Notes: a model not told the origin generated them from the letters alone. Shown: positions 32,309 to 44,298, numbered from the stretch's first letter. The stretch: 64,000 nucleotides of DNA from Urophycis tenuis (GCA_036785325.1 JAXIVH010000067.1:759918-823917); one strand, 5' to 3'. A program made the numbers and translations.

Positions 32309-32881
32309 CTTCTGCTATTAACAGGAAAAGGATATTTATACCAATACAGCTAATATTTGCTCATAACACAAATATGAACAATGTGCACACTTTTTAACTT
32401 AGTACACACATGTATTTGTGCACACCACACGTTCTTACTCGCATACAGTCAAACAAACAAACAGCTATATTATTAACTATTATAAACTAATAGTTATTTA
32501 GTTTATTTTCTTTTTTTGCAATGTGTAATAAATTATTACACATTTATGACAACAGAAGTGAATACTACCGGTAACTTAGGCAGATTTAATGCGTAACGTT
32601 ACTGTAGCTTGTTATTAACTGCTAGCAGTGTATATTCAAGACTTTTGTGACAACTGAAGTGAAAACTATACAGATTTAATAGGAGCGTGTTTACTTTTTG
32701 CGGTGAATGAAAAAACGATTTAAATAATGTTAACGTCGTTTCTGATGTTTTTTTAATGCATATTTAACACCAACAAAGCTAGACAGTTGACGGAATACAA
32801 TGATATTAGCGATATATTTACCTTGTGTAGTGGAAAAACACCTGAAGTCTCATCCACTGTAGTTGTTTTAAGAATAATTTC

Positions 32882-33007
32882 GAGAAGCGGCATCTTGATT
32901 GGCTGTCAGAAAGACGGACCGCGATTGGTCGGTGGAGAAGCCGCGCTGTGATTGGCTGAGAGCAAAGATGGGGAAAGATGGAAATGGAGCAACGTGATTG
33001 GACGAGA
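32882..33007 (-). promoter_or_regulatory. CCAAT-box cluster, promoter of copy 2
   Basis: Four CCAAT boxes in the gene's direction, same arrangement as 19388-19513; the donor of the untranslated first exon is also kept. Confidence 0.6.
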
Positions 33008-33033
33008 TTATACAGGCTTTCGGTCTCCGGCTA
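33006..33033 (-). repeat. Right terminal inverted repeat, copy 2
   Basis: Ends GGTCTCCGGCTA. This 28-nt form aligns best with the left end at 11427-11454. Confidence 0.6.
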
Positions 33034-33046
33034 CCGCTATCCAGGC
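33034..33046 (-). pseudogene. tRNA-Lys 5' remnant (nt 1-13)
   Basis: CCGCTATCCAGGC, with the same two substitutions as at 19539-19551 but followed by the L3-type flank (gap 114 bp to Ala 33161). Confidence 0.85.
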
Positions 33047-33160
33047 TTCTTGCTATTGTGCCTGACAATCAGATTTTATTTCAGTTTCCGTTGAAGGGAG
33101 CCCTGATATCTGTGAGGACTCCCATGCCACACGGAAGGTACTTCTGGGTATTATATTGTA

Positions 33161-33233
33161 GGGGCATTAGCTCAAGTGGTAGAGCGCTCGCTTAGCATGT
33201 GAGAGGTAGCAGGATCGATGCCTGCATTCTCCA
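33161..33233 (+). tRNA. tRNA-Ala (AGC), acceptor mismatch
   Basis: Acceptor GGGGCAT makes C5 face U68; the anticodon stem CTCGC/GTGAG has a G.U as in Ala-CGC. Possibly impaired. Confidence 0.88.
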
Positions 33234-33300
33234 ATCAATTGCATTCTTCTGTGGTTAAACCTCTCTTGAAGTGGACTAAACTATAACTTCTTGGGATGTC

Positions 33301-33337
33301 ATGTGAGAGGTAGCGGGATCGATGCCTGCATTCTCCA
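33301..33337 (+). pseudogene. tRNA-Ala (CGC) 3' half
   Basis: 67 bp after Ala 33161. Confidence 0.9.
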
Positions 33338-33891
33338 ATCTATTGCATTCTTCAGCACTTCACAATATTCTCGCTTTTTCGCCCACCAGTGTCCATTATT
33401 TCATTAGAATAAGGAGAAACATACTCTCAATTGTGGAAGCCGACAAAGCCTTAGCCAGTTTCCCTGTAGTCCACATAGAGCTGCTGTTTATCAGCCCTGC
33501 AGACATGGGTTCAGGAGCTGTATCAATGGAAACAACGTCTTTTTAGAAACAACGCTATGTGAATTGTTCAGTCAATTATAACCTCTGACCTTCACACACC
33601 AAATGTCTCTGTGGTCCAGTGGAGATACTCCTCTTCTGTGCTGCAGACCTTGGTTCAAGTACCACCCGGCAGCATTGCTTTGTTTTGAGACATTACAATT
33701 CATGCCACATTGTTCTTGGCATGACTTTAACCCATGAATCAAGGTCAGATTATCAAAAGATTGTGCCAGCACGCCACTGACTGTGAATTCAATGTCTCTT
33801 TCTCAAGAGTCAATGATGCAAAGTAGATCGCAGCACATGTTTCGACAGTGCATGATGCATGATGCCAATTTATCCATTGCAAATCAACAGT

Positions 33892-33964
33892 CGCCTGAAC
33901 AGGGACTTGAACCCTGGACCCTCAGATTAAAAGTCTGATGCTCTACCGACTGAGCTATCCAGGC
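33892..33964 (-). tRNA. tRNA-Lys (TTT), L2
   Basis: Standard; small rearrangement (CATGATGCATGATG) in the 3' flank. Confidence 0.97.
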
Positions 33965-34084
33965 TTCACGCCGGTGTTATTGTGTCTGACAATCAGATTT
34001 TATTTCAGTTTCCGTTGAAGGGAGCCCTGATATCTGTGAGGACTCCCATGCGACAGGGAAGGTACTTCTGGGTATTACATTGTA

Positions 34085-34157
34085 GGGGAATTAGCTCAAG
34101 TGGTAGAGCGCTCGCTTAGCATGCGAGAGGCAGCGGGATCGATGCCTGCATTCTCCA
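34085..34157 (+). tRNA. tRNA-Ala (AGC), A1
   Basis: Standard A1. Confidence 0.97.
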
Positions 34158-34823
34158 ATCGACTGCATTCTTCTGTGGTTAAACCTCTCTTGAAGTGGAC
34201 TAAACTATAACTTTTTGGGATGTCACTTATTCGTGACTTATTTGAAAAGTAGTCAAACCATTGGGCGAAAACAATTAACTAAAGGACTATATTTGCGTAT
34301 ACCAAATGACTTTATTTTATTACTTCAGCAGTCCTACTGTCCTGCTGAGGTTTGTGCTGATGACATCTTTCTGTTAAGTCATGTCTATTCTAATGTCAAC
34401 CGAGATCAGCTGTTACTCTCTTAATTGTCTGACTTCTAAGTCAACGATAACCTCCGACAATGTCATAGGAAGCACTAAGGTGGTGCAGTGTACAGAGCTC
34501 CTTATGTACAGTTCTGCAGGCCAGGGCTCAAATCCCTGAATGGCCTGGTTGAGGTATTTGTTGGCTCCTTGTAATTCTCAAGGAAAAGGTTTTTTTTTTT
34601 ATGTCATCTCATTTTGACACCGGTTGTTGTAAAAACTTGTAATTCCACATTGTTCTTGGCATGAGTTGAACCCATGAATCAAGGTCAGATTATCAACAGC
34701 TCCATCCATTGTGCCAGCTGACTGTGAATTCAATGTCTCTTTGTCAAGAGTCAATGATGCAAAGTAGATTGCTGCACGTGGTTTGACAGTGCTGAATGCA
34801 TGATGCCATTGCAAATCAACAGT

Positions 34824-34896
34824 CGCCTGAACAGGGACTTGAACCCTGGACCCTCAGATTAAAAGTCTGATGCTCTACCGACTGAGCTATCCAGGC
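34824..34896 (-). tRNA. tRNA-Lys (TTT), L3
   Basis: Standard. Confidence 0.97.
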
Positions 34897-35010
34897 TTCT
34901 TGCTATTGTGCCTGACAATCAGATTTTATTTCAGTTTCCGTTGAAGGGAGCCCTGATATCTGTGAGGACTCCCATGCCACACGGAAGACACTTCTGGGTA
35001 TTATATTGTA

Positions 35011-35083
35011 GGGGAATTAGCTCAAGTGGTAGAGCGCTCGCTTAGCATGCGAGAGGTAGCAGGATCGATGCCTGCATTCTCCA
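35011..35083 (+). tRNA. tRNA-Ala (AGC), A2
   Basis: Standard A2; 114 bp from Lys 34824. Confidence 0.97.
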
Positions 35084-35150
35084 ATCGATTGCATTCTTCT
35101 GTGGTTAAACCTCTCTTGAAGTGGACTAAACTATAACTTCTTGGGATGTC

Positions 35151-35187
35151 ATGTGAGAGGTAGCGGGATCGATGCCTGCATTCTCCA
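35151..35187 (+). pseudogene. tRNA-Ala (CGC) 3' half
   Basis: 67 bp after Ala 35011. Confidence 0.9.
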
Positions 35188-35735
35188 ATCTATTGCATTC
35201 TTCAGCACTTCACAATATTCTCGCTTTTTCGCCCACCAGTGTCCATTATTTCATTAGAATAAGGAGAAACATACTCTCAATTGTGGAAGCCGACAAAGCC
35301 TTAGCCAGTTTCCCTGTAGTCCACATAGAGCTGCTGTTTATCAGCCCTGCAGACCTGGGTTCAGGAGCTGTATCAATGGAAACAACGTCTTTTTAGAAAC
35401 AACGCTATGTGAATTGTTCAGTCAATTATAACCTCTGACCTTCACACACCAAATGTCTCTGTGGTCCAGTGGAGATACTCCTCTTCTGTGCTGCAGACCT
35501 TGGTTCAAGTACCACCCGGCAGCATTGCTTTGTTTTGAGACATTACAATTCATGCCACATTGTTCTTGGCATGACTTTAACCCATGAATCAAGGTCAGAT
35601 TATCAAAAGATTGTGCCAGCACGACTGTGAATTCAATGTCTCTTTCTCAAGAGTCAATGATGCAAAGTAGATCGCAGCACATGTTTCGACAGTGCTGAAT
35701 GCATGACGCCAATTTATCCATTGCAAATCAACAGT

Positions 35736-35808
35736 CGCCTGAACAGGGACTTGAACCCTGGACCCTCAGATTAAAAGTCTGATGCTCTACCGACTGAGCT
35801 ATCCAGGC
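35736..35808 (-). tRNA. tRNA-Lys (TTT), L2
   Basis: Standard; the spacer before it lacks 6 bp. Confidence 0.97.
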
Positions 35809-35928
35809 TTCACGCCGGTGTTATTGTGTCTGACAATCAGATTTTATTTCAGTTTCCATTGAAGGGAGCCCTGATATCTGTGAGGACTCCCATGCCACAG
35901 GGAAGGTACTTCTGGGTATTACATTGTA

Positions 35929-36001
35929 GGGGAATTAGCTCAAGTGGTAGAGCGCTCGCTTAGCATGCGAGAGGCAGCGGGATCGATGCCTGCATTCTCC
36001 A
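35929..36001 (+). tRNA. tRNA-Ala (AGC), A1
   Basis: Standard A1. Confidence 0.97.
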
Positions 36002-36667
36002 ATCGATTGCATTCTTCTGTGGTTAAACCTCTCTTGAAGTGGACTAAACTATAACTTCTTGGGATGTCACTTATTCGTGACTTATTTGAAAAGTAGTCAA
36101 ACCATTGGGCTAAAACAATTAACTAAAGGACTATATTTGCGTATACCAAATCACTTTATTTTATTACTTCAGCAGTCCTACTGTCCTGCTGAGGTTTGTG
36201 CTGATGACATCTTTCTGTTAAGTCATGTCTATTCTAATGTCAACCGAGATCAGCTGTTACTCTCTTAATTGTCTGACTTCTAAGTCAACGATAACCTCCG
36301 ACAATGTCATAGGAAGCACTAAGGTGGTGCAGTGTACAGAGCTCCTTATGTACAGTTCTGCAGGCCAGGGCTCAAATCCCTGAATGGCCTGGTTGAGGTA
36401 TTTGTTGGCTCCTTGTAATTCTCAAGGAAAAGGTTTTTTTTTTAATGTCATCTCATTTTGACACCGGTTGTTGTAAAAACTTGTAATTCCACATTGTTCT
36501 TGGCATGAGTTGAACCCATGAATCAAGGTCAGATTATCAACAGCTCCATCCATTGTGCCAGCTGACTGTGAATTCAATGTCTCTTTGTCAAGAGTCAATG
36601 ATGCAAAGTAGATTGCTGCACGTGGTTTGACAGTGCTGAATGCATGATGCCATTGCAAATCAACATT

Positions 36668-36740
36668 CGCCTGAACAGGGACTTGAACCCTGGACCCTCA
36701 GATTAAAAGTCTGATGCTCTACCGACTGAGCTATCCAGGC
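36668..36740 (-). tRNA. tRNA-Lys (TTT), L3
   Basis: Standard. Confidence 0.97.
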
Positions 36741-36854
36741 TTCTTGCTATTGTGCCTGACAATCAGATTTTATTTCAGTTTCCGTTGAAGGGAGCCCTGA
36801 TATCTGCGAGGACTCCCATGCCACACGGAAGGTACTTCTGGGTATTATATTGTA

Positions 36855-36923
36855 CATTAGCTCAAGTGGTAGAGCGCTCGCTTAGCATGTGAGAGGTAGC
36901 AGGATCGATGCCTGCATTCTCCA
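36855..36923 (+). pseudogene. tRNA-Ala (AGC) lacking first four G
   Basis: Begins CATTAGC: GGGG of the acceptor is deleted, so G3.U70 and half the acceptor stem are gone. It otherwise shares the variants of Ala 33161, from which it or its parent derives. Confidence 0.9.
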
Positions 36924-36990
36924 ATCGATTGCATTCTTCTGTGGTTAAACCTCTCTTGAAGTGGACTAAACTATAACTTCTTGGGATGTC

Positions 36991-37027
36991 ATGTGAGAGG
37001 TAGCGGGATCGATGCCTGCATTCTCCA
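36991..37027 (+). pseudogene. tRNA-Ala (CGC) 3' half
   Basis: 67 bp after the broken alanine gene. Confidence 0.9.
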
Positions 37028-37581
37028 ATCTATTGCATTCTTCAGCACTTCACAATATTCTCGCTTTTTCGCCCACCAGTGTCCATTATTTCATTAGAAT
37101 AAGGAGAAACATACTCTCAATTGTGGAAGCCGACAAAGCCTTAGCCAGTTTCCCTGTAGTTCACATAGAGCTGCTGTTTATCAGCCCTGCAGACATGGGT
37201 TCAGGAGCTGTATCAATGGAAACAACGTCTTTTTGGAAACAACGCTATGTGAATTGTTCAGTCAATTATAACCTCTGACCTTCACACACCAAATGTCTCT
37301 GTGGTCCAGTGGAGATACTCCTCTTCTGTGCTGCAGACCTTGGTTCAAGTACCACCCGGCAGCATTGCTTTGTTTTGAGACATTACAATTCATGCCACAT
37401 TGTTCTTGGCATGACTTTAACCCATGAATCAAGGTCAGATTATCAAAAGATTGTGCCAGCACGCCACTGACTGTGAATTCAATGTCTCTTTCTCAAGAGT
37501 CAATGATGCAAAGTAGATCGCAGCACATGTTTCGACAGTGCTGAATGCATGATGCCAATTTATCCATTGCAAATCAACAGT

Positions 37582-37654
37582 CGCCTGAACAGGGACTTGA
37601 ACCCTGGACCCTCAGATTAAAAGTCTGATGCTCTACCGACTGAGCTATCCAGGC
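37582..37654 (-). tRNA. tRNA-Lys (TTT), L2
   Basis: Standard; 118-bp gap to Ala 37773, a flank length seen only here. Confidence 0.97.
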
Positions 37655-37772
37655 TTCACGCATGTTATTGTGTCTGACAATCAGATTTTATTTCAGTTTC
37701 CGTTGAAGGGAGCCCTGATATCTGTGAGGACTCCCATGCCACAGGGAAGGTACTTCTGGGTATTACATTGTA

Positions 37773-37845
37773 GGGGAATTAGCTCAAGTGGTAGAGCGCT
37801 CGCTTAGCATGCGAGAGCCAGCGGGATCGATGCCTGCATTCTCCA
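37773..37845 (+). tRNA. tRNA-Ala (AGC), A1 variant
   Basis: Variable region reads GAGCCAGCGGG instead of GAGGCAGCGGG. Confidence 0.95.
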
Positions 37846-37912
37846 ATCGATTGCATTCTTCTGTGGTTAAACCTCTCTTGAAGTGGACTAAACTATAACT
37901 TCTTGGGATGTC

Positions 37913-37949
37913 ATGTGAGAGGTAGCGGGATCGATGCCTGCATTCTCCA
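37913..37949 (+). pseudogene. tRNA-Ala (CGC) 3' half
   Basis: The only 3' half that follows an A1-type gene, a separate exchange. Confidence 0.9.
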
Positions 37950-38503
37950 ATCTATTGCATTCTTCAGCACTTCACAATATTCTCGCTTTTTCGCCCACCA
38001 GTGTCCATTATTTCATTAGAATAAGGAGAAACATACTCTCAATTGTGGAAGCCGACAAAGCCTTAGCCAGTTTCCCTGTAGTCCACATAGAGCTGCTGTT
38101 TATCAGCCCTGCAGACCTGGGTTCAGGAGCTGTATCAATGGAAACAACGTCTTTTTAGAAACAACGCTATGTGAATTGTTCAGTCAATTATAACCTCTGA
38201 CCTTCACACACCAAATGTCTCTGTGGTCCAGTGGAGATACTCCTCTTCTGTGCTGCAGACCTTGGTTCAAGTACCACCCGGCAGCATTGCTTTGTTTTGA
38301 GACATTACAATTCATGCCACATTGTTCTTGGCATGAGTTGAACCCATGAATCAAGGTCAGATTATCAAAAGATTGTGCCAGCACGCCACTGACTGTGAAT
38401 TCAATGTCTCTTTCTCAAGAGTCAATGATGCAAAGTAGATCGCAGCACATGTTTCGACAGTGCTGAATGCATGATGCCAATTTATCCATTGCAAATCAAC
38501 AGT

Positions 38504-38576
38504 CGCCTGAACAGGGACTTGAACCCTGGACCCTCAGATTAAAAGTCTGATGCTCTACCGACTGAGCTATCCAGGC
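38504..38576 (-). tRNA. tRNA-Lys (TTT), L2
   Basis: Standard; 114-bp flank. Confidence 0.97.
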
Positions 38577-38690
38577 TTCTTGCTATAGTGCCTGACAATC
38601 AGATTTTATTTCAGTTTCCGTTGAAGGGAGCCCTGATATCTGTGAGGACTCCCATGCCACACGGAAGGTACTTCTGGGTATTATATTGTA

Positions 38691-38763
38691 GGGGAATTAG
38701 CTCAAGTGGTAGAGCGCTAGCTTAGCATGCGAGAGGTAGCAGGATCGATGCCTGCATTCTCCA
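38691..38763 (+). tRNA. tRNA-Ala (AGC), A2, stem mismatch
   Basis: Anticodon stem CTAGC/GCGAG: A29 faces G41. Confidence 0.9.
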
Positions 38764-39485
38764 ATCGATTGCATTCTTCTGTGGTTAAACCTCTCTTGAA
38801 GTGGACTAAACTATAACTTCTTGGGATGTCACTTATTTATGACTTATTTGAAAAGTAGTCAAACCATCCCGCTAAAACGATTAACTAAAGGACTATATTT
38901 GCGTATACCAAATCACTTTATTTTATTACCTCAGCAGTCCTACTGTCCTGCTGAGGTTTGTGCTGATGACATCTTTCTGTTAAGTCATGTCTTTTCTAAT
39001 GTCAACCGAGATCAGCGACATTAGCTGTTACTCTCTTAATTGTCTGACTTCTAAGTCAACTATAACCCCAGACAATGCCGTAGGAAGCACCATGGTGGTG
39101 CAGTGGATGAAGCTGCTTATGTGCAGCTCTGGAGATCAGGGTTCAAATCCCTGCATGTCCTGATTGAGCTTTTTGCTGGCTCCTTGTAATTCTCAAGGCA
39201 TAATAGAAAAGGTTTTGTGAAACGTCATCTCAATTTTGACATTGTTTGTTGTAAAACCTTATACTTCCACATTGTTCTTGGCATGAGTTGAATCCATAAA
39301 TCAAGGTCAGATCACCAACAGCTCCATCCATTGTGCCAGTAAGCCGCTGGCTGTGAAGGGAGTCAAAGTTTGTGATTGACTTTACAATTTAATGTCTCTT
39401 TGTAAAGAGTCAATGATCAAAAAGTAGCACATGCTTTGACACTGATAGATGCACAATGTCACGTTATCCATTGCAAATGATCAGT

Positions 39486-39558
39486 CGCCTGAACAGGGAC
39501 TTGAACCCTGGACCCTCAGATTAAAAGTCTGATGCTCTACCGGCTGAGCTACCCAGGC
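39486..39558 (-). tRNA. tRNA-Lys (TTT), L1
   Basis: Standard L1. Confidence 0.97.
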
Positions 39559-39687
39559 TTCATGACTATGGCAATGTCTCTTCCACTCAGAATTTGTTTC
39601 AGTCTCCATTGAAGGGAGCCCTGATATCTGTGAGGACTCCCATGCCACAGGGTATGTACTTCTAATCTGCATGGGCTTTACGTAGTC

Positions 39688-39760
39688 GGGGAATTAGCTC
39701 AAGTGGTAGAGCGCTTGCTTCGCATGTGAGAGGTAGCGGGATCGATGCCTGCATTCTCCA
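39688..39760 (+). tRNA. tRNA-Ala (CGC)
   Basis: Same as 642. Confidence 0.96.
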
Positions 39761-40314
39761 ATCTATTGCATTCTTCAGCACTTCACAATATTCTCGCTTT
39801 TTCGCCCACCAGTGTCCATTATTTCATTAGAATAAGGAGAAACATACTCTCAATTGTGGAAGCCGACAAAGCCTTAGCCAGTTTCCCTGTAGTCCACATA
39901 GAGCTGCTGTTTATCAGCCCTGCAGACCTGGGTTCAGGAGCTGTATCAATGGAAACAACGTCTTTTTAGAAACAACGCTATGTGAATTGTTCAGTCAATT
40001 ATAACCTCTGACCTTCACACACCAAATGTCTCTGTGGTCCAGTGGAGATACTCCTCTTCTGTGCTGCAGACCTTGGTTCAAGTACCACCCGGCAGCATTG
40101 CTTTGTTTTGAGACATTACAATTCATGCCACATTGTTCTTGGCATGAGTTGAACCCATGAATCAAGGTCAGATTATCAAAAGATTGTGCCAGCACGCCAC
40201 TGACTGTGAATTCAATGTCTCTTTCTCAAGAGTCAATGATGCAAAGTAGATCGCAGCACATGTTTCGACAGTGCTGAATGCATGATGCCAATTTATCCAT
40301 TGCAAATCAACAGT

Positions 40315-40387
40315 CGCCTGAACAGGGACTTGAACCCTGGACCCTCAGATTAAAAGTCTGATGCTCTACCGACTGAGCTATCCAGGC
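40315..40387 (-). tRNA. tRNA-Lys (TTT), L2
   Basis: Standard; 5' flank begins CACGCTGG, the form common from here to 57 kb. Confidence 0.97.
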
Positions 40388-40507
40388 TTCACGCTGGTGT
40401 TATTGTGTCTGACAATCAGATTTTATTTCAGTTTCCATTGAAGGGAGCCCTGATATCTGTGAGGACTCCCATGCCACAGGGAAGGTACTTCTGGGTATTA
40501 CATTGTA

Positions 40508-40580
40508 GGGGAATTAGCTCAAGTGGTAGAGCGCTCGCTTAGCATGCGAGAGGCAGCGGGATCGATGCCTGCATTCTCCA
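40508..40580 (+). tRNA. tRNA-Ala (AGC), A1
   Basis: Standard A1. Confidence 0.97.
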
Positions 40581-41255
40581 ATCGATTGCATTCTTCTGTG
40601 GTTAAACCTCTCTTGAAGTGGACTAAACTATAACTTCTTGGGATGTCACTTATTCGTGACTTATTTGAAAAGTAGTCAAACCATTGGGCTAAAACAATTA
40701 ACTAAAGGACTATATTTGCGTATACCAAATCACTTTATTTTATTACTTCAGCAGTCCTACTGTCCTGCTGAGGTTTGTGCTGATGACATCTTTCTGTTAA
40801 GTCATGTCTATTCTAATGTCAACCGAGATCAGCGACATTAGCTGTTACTCTCTTAATTGTCTGACTTCTAAGTCAACGATAACCTCCGACAATGTCATAG
40901 GAAGCACTAAGGTGGTGCAGTGTACAGAGCTCCTTATGTACAGTTCTGCAGGCCAGGGCTCAAATCCCTGAATGGCCTGGTTGAGGTATTTGTTGGCTCC
41001 TTGTAATTCTCAAGGAAAAGGTTTTTTTTTTAATGTCATCTCATTTTGACACCGGTTGTTGTAAAAACGTGTAATTCCACATTGTTCTTGGCATGAGTTG
41101 AACCCATGAATCAAGGTCAGATTATCAACAGCTCCATCCATTGTGCCAGCTGACTGTGAATTCAATGTCTCTTTGTCAAGAGTCAATGATGCAAAGTAGA
41201 TTGCTGCACGTGGTTTGACAGTGCTGAATGCATGATGCCATTGCAAATCAACAGT

Positions 41256-41328
41256 CGCCTGAACAGGGACTTGAACCCTGGACCCTCAGATTAAAAGTCT
41301 GATGCTCTACCAACTGAGCTATCCAGGC
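41256..41328 (-). tRNA. tRNA-Lys (TTT), L3, D-loop TTGG
   Basis: Marker gene of trimer unit A; the D-loop base change is harmless to stems. Confidence 0.97.
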
Positions 41329-41442
41329 TTCTTGCTATTGTGCCTGACAATCAGATTTTATTTCAGTTTCCGTTGAAGGGAGCCCTGATATCTGTGAGGA
41401 CTCCCATGCCACACGGAAGGTACTTCTGGGTATTATATTGTA

Positions 41443-41515
41443 GGGGAATTAGCTCAAGTCGTAGAGCGCTCGCTTAGCATGCGAGAGGTAGCAGGATCGA
41501 TGCCTGCATTCTCCA
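41443..41515 (+). tRNA. tRNA-Ala (AGC), A2 variant
   Basis: D-loop GTCG instead of GTGG, altering one of the conserved GG pair that contacts the T-loop. Confidence 0.92.
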
Positions 41516-41582
41516 ATCGATTGCATTCTTCTGTGGTTAAACCTCTCTTGAAGTGGACTAAACTATAACTTCTTGGGATGTC

Positions 41583-41619
41583 ATGTGAGAGGTAGCGGGA
41601 TCGATGCCTGCATTCTCCA
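41583..41619 (+). pseudogene. tRNA-Ala (CGC) 3' half
   Basis: 67 bp after Ala 41443. Confidence 0.9.
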
Positions 41620-42173
41620 ATCTATTGCATTCTTCAGCACTTCACAATATTCTCGCTTTTTCGCCCACCAGTGTCCATTATTTCATTAGAATAAGGAGAA
41701 ACATACTCTCAATTGTGGAAGCCGACAAAGCCTTAGCCAGTTTCCCTGTAGTCCACATAGAGCTGCTGTTTATCAGCCCTGCAGACCTGGGTTCAGGAGC
41801 TGTATCAATGGAAACAACGTCTTTTTAGAAACAACGCTATGTGAATTGTTCAGTCAATTATAACCTCTGACCTTCACACACCAAATGTCTCTGTGGTCCA
41901 GTGGAGATACTCCTCTTCTGTGCTGCAGACCTTGGTTCAAGTACCACCCGGCAGCATTGCTTTGTTTTGAGACATTAAAATTCATGCCACATTGTTCTTG
42001 GCATGAGTTGAACCCATGAATCAAGGTCAGATTATCAAAAGATTGTGCCAGCACGCCACTGACTGTGAATTCAATGTCTCTTTCTCAAGAGTCAATGATG
42101 CAAAGTAGATCGCAGCACATGTTTCGACAGTGCTGAATGCATGATGCCAATTTATCCATTGCAAATCAACAGT

Positions 42174-42246
42174 CGCCTGAACAGGGACTTGAACCCTGGA
42201 CCCTCAGATTAAAAGTCTGATGCTCTACCGACTGAGCTATCCAGGC
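42174..42246 (-). tRNA. tRNA-Lys (TTT), L2
   Basis: Standard; flank CACGCTGTTG. Confidence 0.97.
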
Positions 42247-42366
42247 TTCACGCTGTTGTTATTGTGTCTGACAATCAGATTTTATTTCAGTTTCCATTGA
42301 AGGGAGCCCTGATATCTGTGAGGACTCCCATGCCACAGGGAAGGTACTTCTGGGTATTACATTGTA

Positions 42367-42439
42367 GGGGAATTAGCTCAAGTGGTAGAGCGCTCGCTTA
42401 GCATGCGAGAGGCAGCGGGATCGATGCCTGCATTCTCCA
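42367..42439 (+). tRNA. tRNA-Ala (AGC), A1
   Basis: Standard A1. Confidence 0.97.
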
Positions 42440-43114
42440 ATCGATTGCATTCTTCTGTGGTTAAACCTCTCTTGAAGTGGACTAAACTATAACTTCTTGG
42501 GATGTCACTTATTCGTGACTTATTTGAAAAGTAGTCAAACCATTGGGCTAAAACAATTAACTAAAGGACTATATTTGCGTATACCAAATCACTTTATTTT
42601 ATTACTTCAGCAGTCCTACTGTCCTGCTGAGGTTTGTGCTGATGACATCTTTCTGTTAAGTCATGTCTATTCTAATGTCAACCGAGATCAGCGACATTAG
42701 CTGTTACTCTCTTAATTGTCTGACTTCTAAGTCAACGATAACCTCCGACAATGTCATAGGAAGCACTAAGGTGGTGCAGTGTACAGAGCTCCTTATGTAC
42801 AGTTCTGCAGGCCAGGGCTCAAATCCCTGAATGGCCTGGTTGAGGTATTTGTTGGCTCCTTGTAATTCTCAAGGAAAAGGTTTTTTTTTTAATGTCATCT
42901 CATTTTGACACCGGTTGTTGTAAAAACTTGTAATTCCACATTGTTCTTGGCATGAGTTGAACCCATGAATCAAGGTCAGATTATCAACAGCTCCATCCAT
43001 TGTGCCAGCTGACTGTGAATTCAATGTCTCTTTGTCAAGAGTCAATGATGCAAAGTAGATTGCTGCACGTGGTTTGACAGTGCTGAATGCACGATGCCAT
43101 TGCAAATCAACAGT

Positions 43115-43187
43115 CGCCTGAACAGGGACTTGAACCCTGGACCCTCAGATTAAAAGTCTGATGCTCTACCGACTGAGCTATCCAGGC
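43115..43187 (-). tRNA. tRNA-Lys (TTT), L3
   Basis: Standard; trimer unit B. Confidence 0.97.
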
Positions 43188-43301
43188 TTCTTGCTATTGT
43201 GCCTGACAATCAGATTTTATTTCAGTTTCCGTTGAAGGGAGCCCTGATATCTGTGAGGACTCCCATGCCACACGGAAGGTACTTCTGGGTATTATATTGT
43301 A

Positions 43302-43374
43302 GGGGAATTAGCTCAAGTGGTAGAGCGCTCGCTTAGCATGCGAGAGGTAGCAGGATCGATGCCTGCATTCTCCA
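43302..43374 (+). tRNA. tRNA-Ala (AGC), A2
   Basis: Standard A2; 3' flank CTGTTGTT marks unit B. Confidence 0.97.
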
Positions 43375-43441
43375 ATCGATTGCATTCTTCTGTTGTTAAA
43401 CCTCTCTTGAAGTGGACTAAACTATAACTTCTTGGGATGTC

Positions 43442-43478
43442 ATGTGAGAGGTAGCGGGATCGATACCTGCGTTCTCCA
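43442..43478 (+). pseudogene. tRNA-Ala (CGC) 3' half
   Basis: Two extra substitutions (GATACCTGCG), unlike the other halves. Confidence 0.9.
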
Positions 43479-44032
43479 ATCTATTGCATTCTTCAGCACT
43501 TCACAATATTCTCGCTTTTTCGCCCACCAGTGTCCATTATTTCATTAGAATAAGGAGAAACATACTCTCAATTGTGGAAGCCGACAAAGCCTTAGCCAGT
43601 TTCCCTGTAGTCCACATAGAGCTGCTGTTTATCAGCCCTGCAGACCTGGGTTCAGGAGCTGTATCAATGGAAACAACGTCTTTTTAGAAACAACGCTATG
43701 TGAATTGTTCAGTCAATTATAACCTCTGACCTTCACACACCAAATGTCTCTGTGGTCCAGTGGAGATACTCCTCTTCTGTGCTGCAGACCTTGGTTCAAG
43801 TACCACCCGGCAGCATTGCTTTGTTTTGAGACATTAAAATTCATGCCACATTGTTCTTGGCATGAGTTGAACCCATGAATCAAGGTCAGATTATCAAAAG
43901 ATTGTGCCAGCACGCCACTGACTGTGAATTCAATGTCTCTTTCTCAAGAGTCAATGATGCAAAGTAGATCGCAGCACATGTTTCGACAGTGCTGAATGCA
44001 TGATGCCAATTTATCCATTGCAAATCAACAGT

Positions 44033-44105
44033 CGCCTGAACAGGGACTTGAACCCTGGACCCTCAGATTAAAAGTCTGATGCTCTACCGACTGAGCTATC
44101 CAGGC
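44033..44105 (-). tRNA. tRNA-Lys (TTT), L2
   Basis: Standard. Confidence 0.97.
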
Positions 44106-44225
44106 TTCACGCTGGTGTTATTGTGTCTGACAATCAGATTTTATTTCAGTTTCCATTGAAGGGAGCCCTGATATCTGTGAGGACTCCCATGCCACAGGGA
44201 AGGTACTTCTGGGTATTACATTGTA

Positions 44226-44298
44226 GGGGAATTAGCTCAAGTGGTAGAGCGCTCGCTTAGCATGCGAGAGGCAGCGGGATCGATGCCTGCATTCTCCA
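44226..44298 (+). tRNA. tRNA-Ala (AGC), A1
   Basis: Standard A1. Confidence 0.97.

Larger units (their letters stand above)
25344..33033 (-). mobile_element. DNA transposon copy 2, left-truncated
   Basis: Nearly identical to copy 1 from the polypurine stretch onward, but the left inverted repeat, the embedded derivative and the G29 run are missing. The left junction falls in array spacer at GGGATG, not in a tRNA gene. The right end, with its inverted repeat and CCGCTATCCAGGC, is as in copy 1. About 7.7 kb. Confidence 0.8.
33047..40600. repeat. tRNA array, mixed units
   Basis: Units of 1811-1859 bp plus shortened ones (922 bp between the 3' halves at 36991 and 37913). It contains one L1/Ala-CGC module at 39486-39760 and several variant alanine genes. 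Confidence 0.88.
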
